Below, one piece after another: positions 33,913 to 42,233 of a stretch of DNA of 64,000 bases (position 1 is its first letter; each line of letters opens with the position of its first letter). Source of the DNA: JADJNW01 sp964549655. GTDB lineage: Bacteria > Bacteroidota > Bacteroidia > Chitinophagales > Saprospiraceae. The notes beneath the pieces were generated by a model. That model worked only from the letters and a program-made list of their open reading frames with translations. It was not told the origin of the DNA and ran no database searches. The position numbers and the translations under genes were made by a program. The stretch lies in the NCBI GenBank assembly GCA_964549655.1, contig CAZJXN010000007.1, positions 1 to 64,000 of the forward strand, in the 5' to 3' direction.

Positions 33913-35643
33913 ATGCTGTCCACAACAACAAAAACACTTTCCACGCAAAAGCAGTGGAATCTAATCGAAACTGTCGAATCAACCGTGCAGCACTTGCAGG
34001 AATCGCTGGGCATTCATCCTCATTTCTGTCGCTTATTGGCACAACGTGGCGTTACAACTTTCGATGAGGCGAAACGCTTTTTCCGCCCGGAGTGGAGCCA
34101 TCTGCACGACCCTTTTCTATTAAAGGATATGCAAAAAGCCGTAGCACGTTTGTCGAGTGCGATTGAAAAGGAAGAAAATATTTTGCTGTATGGCGATTAT
34201 GATGTAGATGGAACGACTTCTATCGCGCTTCTGTATAGTTTTTTAGAAAAAAAACATAAAAAATTAGATTACTATATTCCCGACCGTTATAAAGAAGGCT
34301 ACGGCGTTTCGATGGAGGGCATTTGGTACGCGCATGAGCATAAAGTAGATTTGATTATTGTCATGGATTGTGGGATTACGGCAGTGGAACAAGTGAAACG
34401 TGCTAATCAATTAGGCATAGATGTCATCATTTGTGACCACCATTTACCGGAAGCGATATTGCCAGCGGCAGTTGCGATTTTAAATCCAAAACAAGTTGAT
34501 TGTACTTATCCATTTAAAGAATTGAGTGGTTGTGGCGTTGCTTTTAAATTGGCGCAAGCGTATGTGCAAAGGCATGGTTTAAAAGAAGAAGAATTGATGG
34601 AGTTGACCGATTTATTGGTAACGAGCATCGCGTGTGATATCGTGCCGATTGTGGATGAAAATAGAACGTTGGCGTGGTTTGGATTGCAACAGTTAAATCG
34701 GACGCAGCGCCCGGGTTTGAAGGCATTGATAGAATTGAGTAAACGACAACGTCCATTGACGATTAGCGATATTGTGTTCGGATTGGGACCGCTTATAAAT
34801 GCTGCCGGTCGTCTCGCGGATGCTCAGCAAGCGGTGCGCATGATGCTCTCGCAAGCAGCGAGTGTAGCTTACGATTACGGGCGGGTACTCGAACATCGGA
34901 ATAATTTGCGAAAAGAGTTTGACCAGCGGATTGCGAAAGAAGCGCGGGACTTATTTTTGAGTGACCCATTTTGCGAAAGCCGTAAAAGTATTGTACTCTA
35001 TCAACCGCACTGGCACAAGGGTGTAGTCGGCATTGTCGCGTCGCGCATGGTGGAAGAATTTCATCGTCCTACCATTATTCTCACGGAATCCGAAGGTAAA
35101 ATTGTCGGTTCGGCGCGTTCTATCCAAGGATTTGATATTCATGAGGCAATTGGGATGTGTAAAGATTTGTTGATTACATTTGGCGGTCATACCCACGCGG
35201 CGGGCTTATCATTATATCCAGAAAATTTGTTGTTTTTTCAAGAGCGTTTTGAAGCAGTCGTAGATACGTTGGCAAATCCAGCAATTTTTACGCCAGAAAT
35301 TGAAGTAGCTTGTGAATTGCCTCTGACAGATTTGACCCCAAATTTTTGGACAATCTTGCGGCAGTTTGCACCCTTTGGCCCGGGCAATCCAAATCCGGTT
35401 TTCGTAGCGCGGGGTGTGCAGGATACGGGTTACTCTCGTGTGCTGAAGGGCAATCACTTGCGGCTTGCTATTGGGCAGTCGGGTTCTGCTGCGTTTTCTG
35501 GCATTGCATTTGGACGAGGAGATGAATATGCGAATATGAGTTTTCGCCGTCCGTTTGATATTTGTTTTAATTTAGAAGCGAATAATTGGAATCAGCAGAC
35601 GACGGTGCAATTGATGGTGAAGGATTTGAAATTTGAGGGGTAG
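33913..35643 (+). CDS. recJ: Single-stranded-DNA exonuclease RecJ
   Basis: 576 residues. DHH phosphoesterase core: 'LLYGDYDVDGTTSIALLYSFL' (motif I), 'VMDCGITAV', 'VIICDHHLPE' (DHH), then DHHA1 'LYQPHWHKGVVGIVASRMVEEFHRPTIIL' and 'FGGHTHAAGLSL', and a C-terminal OB-fold. RecJ digests single-stranded DNA 5' to 3' in recombination and mismatch repair. Length is normal. Divergent from the TonB receptor. Confidence 0.96.
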   Translation: MLSTTTKTLSTQKQWNLIETVESTVQHLQESLGIHPHFCRLLAQRGVTTFDEAKRFFRPEWSHLHDPFLLKDMQKAVARLSSAIEKEENILLYGDYDVDGTTSIALLYSFLEKKHKKLDYYIPDRYKEGYGVSMEGIWYAHEHKVDLIIVMDCGITAVEQVKRANQLGIDVIICDHHLPEAILPAAVAILNPKQVDCTYPFKELSGCGVAFKLAQAYVQRHGLKEEELMELTDLLVTSIACDIVPIVDENRTLAWFGLQQLNRTQRPGLKALIELSKRQRPLTISDIVFGLGPLINAAGRLADAQQAVRMMLSQAASVAYDYGRVLEHRNNLRKEFDQRIAKEARDLFLSDPFCESRKSIVLYQPHWHKGVVGIVASRMVEEFHRPTIILTESEGKIVGSARSIQGFDIHEAIGMCKDLLITFGGHTHAAGLSLYPENLLFFQERFEAVVDTLANPAIFTPEIEVACELPLTDLTPNFWTILRQFAPFGPGNPNPVFVARGVQDTGYSRVLKGNHLRLAIGQSGSAAFSGIAFGRGDEYANMSFRRPFDICFNLEANNWNQQTTVQLMVKDLKFEG

Positions 35644-35665
35644 ATTTTTCTCCCGCAGCTTTTTT

Positions 35666-35690
35666 CACGCAAAGACGCAAAGGCGCAAAG
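35666..35690. repeat. AAAGACGC word repeat after recJ
   Basis: CACGCAAAGACGCAAAGGCG with a further CAAAG: tandem GCAAAG words of a kind common between genes in this phylum and related to the family C wording at 36256. Confidence 0.5.
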
Positions 35691-35757
35691 TTTTCGCTCA
35701 TTACTTGGTCATACATAGATTTCATAATAAAATCTACAGAAGACTAAACATCAAGCT

Positions 35758-36180
35758 ATGCCCGAAACAATCATCACCAATCAAGCTCCAACTCCAGTCG
35801 GAGCGTATCCACACGCACGGCGCGTAGGCAATTTGCTTTTTTTATCAGGCATTGGTCCGCGCGACCCAGCCACGAATGAAGTACCCGGGTTGAAACGCAA
35901 TTCGGTTGGTCATTTTTTAAAATTTGATTTTGAAGCGCAGTGTCATTCTGTATTTAAAAATGTAAAAACGGTGCTGGAAGCAAGTGGCGCAAAATGGGAA
36001 GATTTAGTGGACGTGACGGTTTTTCTGGTGAATATGGAGCGCGATTTTCAAACGTATAATCGAATCTATGCCGAATATTTCAAAGAAAATCAGCCGTGTC
36101 GGACGACAGTGGGCGTTACTGCGCTACCAACACCAATTGCGATTGAGTTGAAATGTATTGCGCAACTGTCTGAACTGTGA
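35758..36180 (+). CDS. ridA: RidA-family enamine/imine deaminase
   Basis: 140 residues, slightly longer than the usual 128. 'APTPVGAYPHARRVGNLLFLSGIGPRDP' near 9-36 and the C-terminal 'NQPCRTTVGVTALPTPIAIELKCIA' with the substrate-binding Arg. RidA hydrolyses reactive enamines from PLP enzymes such as threonine dehydratase. A central 'LKRNSVGHFLKFDFEAQC' insertion is also known in a kynurenine-pathway subset of the family, which is interesting because kmo is at 51641. The last codons (CTGTCTGAACTGTGA) coincide with a dispersed repeat. Confidence 0.9.
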   Translation: MPETIITNQAPTPVGAYPHARRVGNLLFLSGIGPRDPATNEVPGLKRNSVGHFLKFDFEAQCHSVFKNVKTVLEASGAKWEDLVDVTVFLVNMERDFQTYNRIYAEYFKENQPCRTTVGVTALPTPIAIELKCIAQLSEL

Positions 36181-36222
36181 TTTACATGATTTTTTTGATG
36201 AATGTGATTTATCACAAACTTT
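36168..36222 (+). repeat. GTCTGAAC/TGATTT repeat, family F copy 1
   Basis: TGTCTGAACTGTGATTTACA continuing TGATTTTTTTGATG. Matches 51547 (TGTCTGAACTATGATTTGTA). Begins inside ridA and provides its TGA stop. Confidence 0.65.
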
Positions 36223-36255
36223 GCACCCTCATTGGTTAAAATAATGCAACAAGGG

Positions 36256-36285
36256 CTTTGCGTTCTCTGCGTCTCTGCGGTTAAG
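36256..36285 (-). repeat. AACCGCAGAGACGC repeat, family C copy 2
   Basis: Minus strand CTTAACCGCAGAGACGCAGA followed by GAACGCAAAG. Shares the AACCGCAG block with 10649 and 37440. Confidence 0.6.
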
Positions 36286-36361
36286 ATGAATGCTGTGAGT
36301 GCTGTAAAAAGTGCCAAGAAATGAGTGCCAAATCACAAATAACCAATCCCTGCTTTGGTGA

Positions 36362-36748
36362 CTAATTCAACTTAAACGGTGCCAACAAATGAAATTCTGG
36401 AATATTAACTTCAAATTGCTCCTTATCTTCTTGACGCTGAAATAAATACGTACCATACATTTTGCCCATTTCGGTGGTCAGTGGACTCCAAGAAGCATAC
36501 TGATGCGTCTCGCCGGGCGCAAGAACAGGCTGCTTTCCAATGACTCCTTCGCCTTCTATTTCTCGAATCACGCCATTCGAATCATAAATAAACCAATGGC
36601 GGCGCAAGAGTTGAACGGTCTCGTCGCTCAGGTTTTCAATAATGATATGATAGGAAAAAATATATTTCATCTCCAGCGGACGGGAGTAGGCAGGCTGGTA
36701 GAACGTCTCTACACTCACCTTGATTCCTTTGGTAATAATCGCTTCCAT
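36362..36748 (-). CDS. apaG: ApaG-family protein
   Basis: 128 residues, complete ApaG/DUF525 fold: 'VSVETFYQPAYSRPLEMKYIFSYHIIIENLS', 'VQLLRRHWFIYDSNGVIREIEGEGVIGKQPVLAPGETHQYASWSPL' and a final beta strand. ApaG is a small fibronectin-III-like protein linked by genetics to cobalt/magnesium efflux and Ap4A level; its molecular role is unsettled. It follows gmk by three bases, so the pair forms one unit. Confidence 0.94.
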   Translation of the reverse strand: MEAIITKGIKVSVETFYQPAYSRPLEMKYIFSYHIIIENLSDETVQLLRRHWFIYDSNGVIREIEGEGVIGKQPVLAPGETHQYASWSPLTTEMGKMYGTYLFQRQEDKEQFEVNIPEFHLLAPFKLN

Positions 36749-36751
36749 AGC

Positions 36752-37315
36752 TCAAGTATTAATAAATTGACGGACGATGTCGGTTGTACGGTTCAAAGCA
36801 TCCTCCAAGTTATCATTAACGAGCACAATATCAAAATTGTTCTCATACTTTAATTCTTCTACTGCTCGGGCAATGCGTTTTTGCAGACTTTCTTCGCTTT
36901 CTGTCTTGCGTTGCCGAAGGCGTTCAAACAAAATTTCCGGCGAAGGCGGTTTTATAAAAATAGCGAGCGTAAGCTGCGAATATTGTCGCTTGATATCTAT
37001 GGCTCCATGCACATCCACATCAAAAACGATGTGTTTATCCGCAGCCCAAAGGCGTTCCAGTTCACCTTTGAGCGTACCATAAAATTGATTTTCGTACACT
37101 TCTTCCCATTCTAAAAAAGCACCTTGCGCGATGCGTTGTCGAAACTCTGCGGGTGTTATAAAATAATAATCCTGCCCTTCTACCTCATGCGCACGTTTGG
37201 CGCGAGTAGTAGCAGAAACCGAGAAAGCCAAATTATCAAACGTAGCCAATAAATGCCGTGCAATGGTGGTTTTGCCGGCACCGGAAGGAGCAGTGAGAAT
37301 GATCAGCTTACTCAT
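36752..37315 (-). CDS. gmk: Guanylate kinase
   Basis: 187 residues from the ATG at 37315, which starts 'MSKLIILTAPSGAGKTT', the normal position for the P-loop. Also seen: 'SVSATTRAKRAHEVEGQDYYFIT' (GMP binding), 'GAFLEWEEVYENQFYGTLKGEL' and 'VFDVDVHGAIDIKRQY'. It phosphorylates GMP to GDP. The longer frame adds 18 residues with no homology I recognise. Order yicC-gmk-apaG on the minus strand fits the frequent yicC-gmk pairing. Confidence 0.95.
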   Translation of the reverse strand: MSKLIILTAPSGAGKTTIARHLLATFDNLAFSVSATTRAKRAHEVEGQDYYFITPAEFRQRIAQGAFLEWEEVYENQFYGTLKGELERLWAADKHIVFDVDVHGAIDIKRQYSQLTLAIFIKPPSPEILFERLRQRKTESEESLQKRIARAVEELKYENNFDIVLVNDNLEDALNRTTDIVRQFINT

Positions 37316-37439
37316 ATTATCAGTATGCGGTTGGCGGTTATAATCAATCAAGATAAGTAAAAGACGCATTTCTCTATACGCATTTCTCTCAAAAAATTCC
37401 GCAAAGCCAGTAGGTATGCGCTCTGCGCGCTCTCCGCCT

Positions 37440-37472
37440 CTGCGGTTAAAAATAAATGTGCTTCAGCACTTA
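37440..37472 (-). repeat. Family C copy 3, overlapping the yicC stop
   Basis: Minus strand ATAAGTGCTGAAGCAC then ATTTATTTTTAACCGCAG, same order as 10649. The initial TAA of the repeat is the stop codon of yicC (37470-37472). CTCTGCGCGCTCTCCGCC words continue to about 37418. Confidence 0.7.
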
Positions 37473-38345
37473 TACCAAATTTGCGATTTGTTCCTTGATT
37501 TTTTCCAACTCGTCTTTCATGATGACCACCAATTTCTGAATATCAGAAGAATAGGCTTTTGCGCCAAGTGTATTTATTTCCCGACCCATTTCCTGACTGA
37601 TGAAGCTGAGTTTGCGTCCTTTTTGCGAATAATTTTTGTCCATCTCTTCTGCGAAGTAAATACAATGCTGTTCCAAACGTACTTTTTCTTCCGTCACATC
37701 CATTTTTTCGAGGTAGAATATAATTTCTTGTTCAAAGCGATTTTCGTCTATTTTCTCTTTGCTCAGATACTCTTCCAGATTTTGACTCAGACGCAAGCGT
37801 AGCCGTGTAACTCGTTCATCTTCGTACGGATTGAGTTGGCTGAGGTGTTCTCGTATAATTTTTACGCGCGCACGCATATCGTCTTCCATCGCCTGCCCTT
37901 CCGATGCCCGAAATTTTTCAAAACTACCCACCGCACTATGCACCGTTTTCATCACATTTTCCCATTCTTCCTCTTCGATTTCATCCGCCTCGGTCGCCAC
38001 CACATTGGGAATTCTCAGAATTGCTGGTATCAAATCGCCTTTTGGCGCACCCAATTCATCTGCCAGTTTGCTCAACTCCTTATAATACTTCTTAAATAAA
38101 GGAACATTCAGCCCATATTCATCGCCGCCCTGATGCGATTTTACATCAATAGAGACTTCGATTTTGCCACGTTCCGCGCGTTCCATGATGATACGGCGCA
38201 ATTCCGTTTCTTTTTCTTTGAAATTCTGGGGCATTTTCAAACGCATATCGGTAAACTTGCTGTTGAGCGAGCGTATTTCTACCGTGATTACTTTATCTTT
38301 GTAATTCGTAGTGGCACGACCGTATCCGGTCATTGATAAAAGCAT
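37470..38345 (-). CDS. yicC: YicC-family endoribonuclease
   Basis: 291 residues from the ATG at 38345, giving the conserved start 'MLLSMTGYGRATTNYKDKVITVEIRSLNSKF'. The C-terminal DUF1732 part holds 'LEQHCIYFAEEMDKNYSQKGRKLSFISQEMGREINTLGAKAYSSDIQKLVVIMKDELEKIKEQI'-type sequence in order, with the His/Glu residues of the family. YicC proteins are small-RNA and single-strand RNA nucleases. Same strand and order as gmk. A minus-strand -7 element TATATTTG lies at 38385. Confidence 0.93.
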   Translation of the reverse strand: MLLSMTGYGRATTNYKDKVITVEIRSLNSKFTDMRLKMPQNFKEKETELRRIIMERAERGKIEVSIDVKSHQGGDEYGLNVPLFKKYYKELSKLADELGAPKGDLIPAILRIPNVVATEADEIEEEEWENVMKTVHSAVGSFEKFRASEGQAMEDDMRARVKIIREHLSQLNPYEDERVTRLRLRLSQNLEEYLSKEKIDENRFEQEIIFYLEKMDVTEEKVRLEQHCIYFAEEMDKNYSQKGRKLSFISQEMGREINTLGAKAYSSDIQKLVVIMKDELEKIKEQIANLV

Positions 38346-38384
38346 AGCATACTTGTTTTTGGTGAGGGATCTTTTGAAATCACG

Positions 38385-38392
38385 CAAATATA
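38385..38392 (-). promoter_or_regulatory. -7 element TATATTTG before yicC
   Basis: Matches TAnnTTTG and lies 40 bases before the chosen ATG, downstream of no other start; it also falls just inside the longer frame's start, which favours the shorter protein. Confidence 0.5.
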
Positions 38393-38547
38393 GACAATAA
38401 GTTATGACTTAGAGAAGCAATGACTGGGAGAAGAGACACAGCGGAACGAATCCCAGTTCCCAAATCACTAATTACCAATAACGAATCCCCTATTTCATAA
38501 CCAATTGAGTATTAAAGGAAAAAAAAGAAATAAAAAGGTTTTTTCTT

Positions 38548-38577
38548 TTTGAGAAATCAATAAAATTCCGAAATTTG
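38548..38577 (+). promoter_or_regulatory. Promoter of the HU-like gene
   Basis: TTTG at 38548-38551, 18-base spacer, then GAAATTTG at 38570-38577 (one mismatch to TAnnTTTG). Leader about 55 bases to the ATG at 38640. Confidence 0.5.
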
Positions 38578-38639
38578 CCACTCGCTTGTGGGAGCAAGTC
38601 AGAAAAAGTTTTATAACTCATTATAAACCAATAAATAAG

Positions 38640-38954
38640 ATGAGAAAAGCTGATTTAGTTACAGCAATTTCCGAAAAGACTGGAGTACCAAAAGTGGACG
38701 TATTGGTGACGCTGGAAACATTCTTTAAGGAAGTGAAGAATTCTCTGTCGCAGAGTGAAAACGTATACATTAGAGGTTTTGGCAGCTTTGTAATCAAAAA
38801 AAGAGCGAAAAAAATTGGTCGGCACATCAAGAAAAATGTGGCTATCGAAATCCCAGAACACTTCATTCCGTCGTTCAAGCCTGCAAAAGTATTTGTAGAG
38901 CAAGTGAAAGACAACGTCACTTCGATGCCGATAGATGAAGGCGAAGACGATTAA
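38640..38954 (+). CDS. HU/IHF-family DNA-binding protein
   Basis: 104 residues. 'MRKADLVTAISEKTGVPKVDVLVTLETFFKEVKNSLSQSENVYIRGFGSFVIKKRAKKIGRHIKKNVAIEIPEHFIPSFKPAK'-order with the beta-arm tip near 'IGRHIKK' and an acidic tail 'PIDEGEDD'. Start set at 38640 because HU proteins begin at the first helix; the frame continues 18 residues upstream into the promoter region. It bends DNA in the nucleoid. It heads a conserved-looking group with a TPR lipoprotein, a tiny basic protein and RNase G. Confidence 0.93.
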   Translation: MRKADLVTAISEKTGVPKVDVLVTLETFFKEVKNSLSQSENVYIRGFGSFVIKKRAKKIGRHIKKNVAIEIPEHFIPSFKPAKVFVEQVKDNVTSMPIDEGEDD

Positions 38955-39055
38955 CATCTATTTTGAATTTTTAGTGTTAAATGTTAGATAAAGCCTGAAA
39001 AGGAATTATACATATTGCATTAATAATTTGGAAGGGTAGATAAAAGGTCGTATTC

Positions 39056-39850
39056 ATGAACAGACTGCAGTGGATAGTAACTGGCGCGACTATAGCGTTG
39101 TTTTTTGTACTCTATTTTGGATGCGATACCAAACCCAAAAAAATGCAAGCCCTTGAAACGACGAGGGCTATGACAGCGGAAAGTACCGATTTGAATAGTT
39201 TATTGCAAACGGCACAGGCGAAGTTGGATGTTGCAAAGTCAAGCGAGATTACCGATTTAGAGCGAGCAGTAGAAACTGCCACAACCGATACGGCGAGAGT
39301 GGAAGCGCTCAAGCAACTGTCTGGCAAATGGTATTCCAATGGTGAACCGGCTATCGCGGGTACGTATGCCCAGCAAGTAGCCGAACTATTGAATGATGAG
39401 CAGAGCTGGTCTGTCACAGGCACGACGTATGCGATTTGTTTGCAAAATACACAAGAAGAACAAGTGCGCAGCTACTGCGTAAATCGGGCAGTAAAAGCGT
39501 TTGAAAATGCCATTTCTGTCAATCCGAATAATACGACGCATCGAGTCAATCTGGCGTTGGTATACACGGATGCGCCGCCGCAGGACGAACCGATGAAAGG
39601 TATTTTGATGCTGCGGGAATTGAACCAACAACAGCCGGATAACGTATTGATATTGAATAATTTGGCTCGGCTGGCGATGAAAACCAATCAGTGGGATCGC
39701 GCAAAAGAGCGATTGGAACGAGCTACAACATTGGAGCCAGATAATATGAATACCGTGTGTATGCTGGCACAAGTGTACGAACAACTGGGAGAAACGGAAA
39801 AAGCAGAGCCATTTACCCAACGTTGTAAAACAGCGACCATCAATAATTGA
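39056..39850 (+). CDS. TPR lipoprotein
   Basis: 264 residues. Signal anchor ending 'LYFGC' (Cys23), a helical linker and at least three TPR units in the C-terminal half: 'FENAISVNPNNTTHRVNLALVY', 'LNQQQPDNVLILNNLARLAMKTNQWDRAKERLERATTLEPDN', 'MNTVCMLAQVYEQLGETEKA'. Protein-protein contacts in the envelope are the likely role; no enzyme motif. It lies between HU and RNase G genes on the same strand. Confidence 0.88.
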   Translation: MNRLQWIVTGATIALFFVLYFGCDTKPKKMQALETTRAMTAESTDLNSLLQTAQAKLDVAKSSEITDLERAVETATTDTARVEALKQLSGKWYSNGEPAIAGTYAQQVAELLNDEQSWSVTGTTYAICLQNTQEEQVRSYCVNRAVKAFENAISVNPNNTTHRVNLALVYTDAPPQDEPMKGILMLRELNQQQPDNVLILNNLARLAMKTNQWDRAKERLERATTLEPDNMNTVCMLAQVYEQLGETEKAEPFTQRCKTATINN

Positions 39851-39888
39851 TAAAATAAATTTTAGTCATTCTAAAAAAGAAATAGATT

Positions 39889-39984
39889 ATGCCTTGCGGG
39901 AAAAAACGGAAACGACATAAGATTGCGACACACAAACGCAAAAAGAGACTTCGTAAAAATCGTCATAAGAAAAAGAACAGATAA
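39889..39984 (+). CDS. Tiny basic AURKAIP1/COX24-type ribosome-associated protein
   Basis: 31 residues: MPCGKKRKRHKIATHKRKKR and a further LRKNRHKKKNR. Two thirds of the residues are Lys, Arg or His. The 'KKRKRHKIATHKRKKRLRKNRHK' pattern is that of the AURKAIP1/COX24 domain (mitochondrial mS38; mycobacterial bS22), so a small-subunit ribosomal location is likely by family. I recall the same short gene in front of RNase G in other Bacteroidota. ATG start 38 bases after the TPR gene. Confidence 0.8.
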   Translation: MPCGKKRKRHKIATHKRKKRLRKNRHKKKNR

Positions 39985-40462
39985 CTAAATACAGCCCGAC
40001 ACTGGGATGACTAGGAGTGTATGGGCATACCATTTTGTAACAGTAAGAGAAAAAGGATACAGTTGACAAACCTCGGTAAGCGGCGTTAGTAGAGTCGTTT
40101 TACAATTTTATATACTATTTTTCAATCAAATGTTTTTACTAACGCTGCCCTACTTTTAAACGGACCTATAGATAGCAGATTAAAGACTAAACACCCTTTA
40201 CCGAATCTTAGTACGATGCTTACAATCAGATAGCATTCATTCTATTGTGAGCATCATCTCTTTCGGCACCTCAGTAGATAAGGACAAATAGCGTCCTGCA
40301 AACCCAGTATTTTAAGAGAAACCACCGCATCCTGCTGCTGTATTCTTCCTACTCTCTGTTTTGAAAAGTGCTATTCGGAAAGCATTTATGGTGGCATTGC
40401 GCCCCTTAGAGCGGTACTTGCTATTTTTCAAGATGCCTTGTGTTTCTATTTATCCCAGTGTC
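39985..40462 (+). promoter_or_regulatory. Long structured leader before RNase G
   Basis: About 380-480 bases without a convincing gene. It holds GCGTTAGTA (40083) paired with TACTAACGC (40137) and a 12-base stem GATGCTTACAAT (40215-40226) / ATTGTGAGCATC (40244-40255, one G-U), itself enclosed by CCGAA (40201) / TTCGG (40262). This looks like a folded 5' untranslated region or small RNA. Confidence 0.45.
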
Positions 40463-42031
40463 GTGTCAAACGATTATTTTGTGGAAAAAGAATTGATTAT
40501 CAACGCGACCCCTACGGATGTCGAGATTGCCCTGTTAGAAGATTCAAAATTGGTTGAACTTCATTATCAAAAAACCAACAATAATTTCTCCGTTGGCGAT
40601 ATTTTTTTGGGTAGAATCAAGCGACTGATGCCGGGACTCAATGCTGCATTCGTAGACATTGGGCACAAAAAAGATGCTTTCTTACACTACACGGACTTGG
40701 GTCCGAAGCTGCGTTCGTTGGTAAAATATACCAATAATTCGATAACGGGCAGTATCACCACCTTCAAATTAGACAATTTCAAGCTGGAGCCGGAGATTAT
40801 TAAAACCGGTAAAATAGACCAAGTGTTAGGCAAGCGCGAGCACTTGCTGGTACAAATTCTCAAGGAGCCTATTTCGACGAAAGGTCCTCGCTTGAGTTGT
40901 GAAATCACGATTCCCGGACGTTATTTGGTACTTACGCCATTCAACGATGTGGTGGCAGTTTCTAAAAAAATAGCCAATGCGGAAGAGCGGAAACGCTTGC
41001 AAAGTCTGGTAGAAAGTATAAAGCCAAAGAACTTTGGGGTCATCGTGCGCACCGCTGCGGAAGGAAAAAAAGTAGCAGATTTGCACGAGGAGCTTTCGAT
41101 TATGACTTCCAAATGGGAGGAAATTTATAATCAACTGCCTAAAGCGAACGCACCGCTCAAATTGATGAGCGAATTGGATAAAACGTCCAGTATCTTGCGC
41201 GATTTGCTGAGTGACTCGTTCAACCGTATTGTGGTGAATGACAAGCAGATGTACACCAACATCAAGCATTACCTCGAATCCATCTCACCGGATCAGGTAA
41301 AAATTCTCACGATGCATAAGAATGCTAAACCCATTTTTGAGGCACATGGTGTAATCCGACAAATCAAATCTTCTTTTGGTAAAACGGCTACAATGCCCAG
41401 CGGCGCTTATGTCGTAATCGAAAGTACCGAGGCGATGCACGTCATTGACGTGAATAGCGGGCATAAAATGAGCAGTAGCAGTCAGGAAGAAGCGGTTTTG
41501 AAGGTCAATCTGGAAGCAGCAGAAGAAATCGCTCGGCAGTTGCGCTTACGGGACATTGGCGGCATTATTATCGTGGACTTTATTGACATGAAAAACCTGG
41601 AGCATCGCAAGGAACTCATGACGGCGATGAAGGAACACATGCGCAAAGACCGTGCCCAGCACACAATTCTACCCTTGAGTAAGTTTGGGTTGATGCAAAT
41701 CACGCGACAACGGGTACGCCCGGAAGTAAAAATTAACACCGCAGAGGTGTGTCCAACGTGCAACGGCACTGGCAAAATAAATGCGTCTATCCTGCTAATG
41801 GATGATATCGAACGCGACCTGACGTTCATTCTACAATCGCGCATAAAAGCGAAGATAAAATTGCAAGTGCATCCTTACATAGAAGCGTATCTGAAAAAAG
41901 GCTTTCCGAGCAAGCAAATGCGCTGGTATCTGCAGCACCGAAAGTGGGTGCGCGTGCAGCCAAATGGCGATTTTCCGCTCACAGGCTACAAGTTTTTTGA
42001 TGAAAACGACGATGAAATTCGCTTAGGATAA
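40463..42031 (+). CDS. rng: Ribonuclease G (Rne/Rng family)
   Basis: 522 residues from a GTG at 40463; the family begins with 'ELIINATPTDVEIALLEDSKLVELH', and residues before this from the frame start at 40361 look non-homologous (ATG at 40433 is an alternative). S1 domain 'VGDIFLGRIKRLMPGLNAAFVDIGHKKDAFLHYTDLG', the catalytic DNase-I-like part 'DVNSGHKMSSSSQEEAVLKVNLEAAEEIARQLRLRDIGGIIIVDFIDM' with both metal Asp, and the zinc link 'EVCPTCNGTG'. It cuts single-stranded RNA in 5S/16S maturation and mRNA decay. The structured leader suggests self-regulation. Confidence 0.95.
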   Translation: MSNDYFVEKELIINATPTDVEIALLEDSKLVELHYQKTNNNFSVGDIFLGRIKRLMPGLNAAFVDIGHKKDAFLHYTDLGPKLRSLVKYTNNSITGSITTFKLDNFKLEPEIIKTGKIDQVLGKREHLLVQILKEPISTKGPRLSCEITIPGRYLVLTPFNDVVAVSKKIANAEERKRLQSLVESIKPKNFGVIVRTAAEGKKVADLHEELSIMTSKWEEIYNQLPKANAPLKLMSELDKTSSILRDLLSDSFNRIVVNDKQMYTNIKHYLESISPDQVKILTMHKNAKPIFEAHGVIRQIKSSFGKTATMPSGAYVVIESTEAMHVIDVNSGHKMSSSSQEEAVLKVNLEAAEEIARQLRLRDIGGIIIVDFIDMKNLEHRKELMTAMKEHMRKDRAQHTILPLSKFGLMQITRQRVRPEVKINTAEVCPTCNGTGKINASILLMDDIERDLTFILQSRIKAKIKLQVHPYIEAYLKKGFPSKQMRWYLQHRKWVRVQPNGDFPLTGYKFFDENDDEIRLG

Positions 42032-42037
42032 TAATTC

Positions 42038-42106
42038 GGGAGTTTGGAGGTTTGGGACGCTCGTAAAAAGCGAACTTCCAAACCAACAAACTTCCAAATT
42101 TTAAAT
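42038..42106. repeat. TTCCAAAC word hairpin, family G copy 1
   Basis: AGTTTGGAGGTTTGG (42041) against CTTCCAAACC and AACTTCCAAA words (42074-42098), loop GACGCTCGTAAAAAGCG. It lies between the convergent RNase G and small lipoprotein genes and probably ends both transcripts. Confidence 0.6.
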
Positions 42107-42110
42107 TTTT

Positions 42111-42215
42111 TCAGTGCATGGGGCAGCCACAGCCCGTCTTACAGCTTTCTAAAAAAATTAAAATCAGCAAACTCACAAGAAAAAAAAGCACTTGCCTTCC
42201 GTTTATTTTCTTCAT
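42111..42215 (-). CDS. 34-residue lipoprotein with Cys-rich tail
   Basis: Minus-strand frame of 34 codons, ATG at 42215, TGA at 42111. Signal: 'MKKINGRQVLFFLVSLLILI', then lipobox and mature tail 'FLESCKTGCGCPMH' with four Cys/His-type metal ligands after the lipid Cys. A -7 element TATATTTG lies 19 bases upstream. After signal cleavage only about ten residues remain attached to lipid, so it could bind a metal ion at the membrane; function unknown. I recall similar 'GCGCP' tails in other Bacteroidota but cannot verify this. Confidence 0.7.
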   Translation of the reverse strand: MKKINGRQVLFFLVSLLILIFLESCKTGCGCPMH

Positions 42216-42233
42216 ATTGGAATTAGTTTTTAA

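Noticed and set aside
42044..42226. 60-codon plus-strand frame after RNase G
   Set aside because: Begins in the TTCCAAAC hairpin and is opposite the small lipoprotein, which has a signal peptide and promoter.
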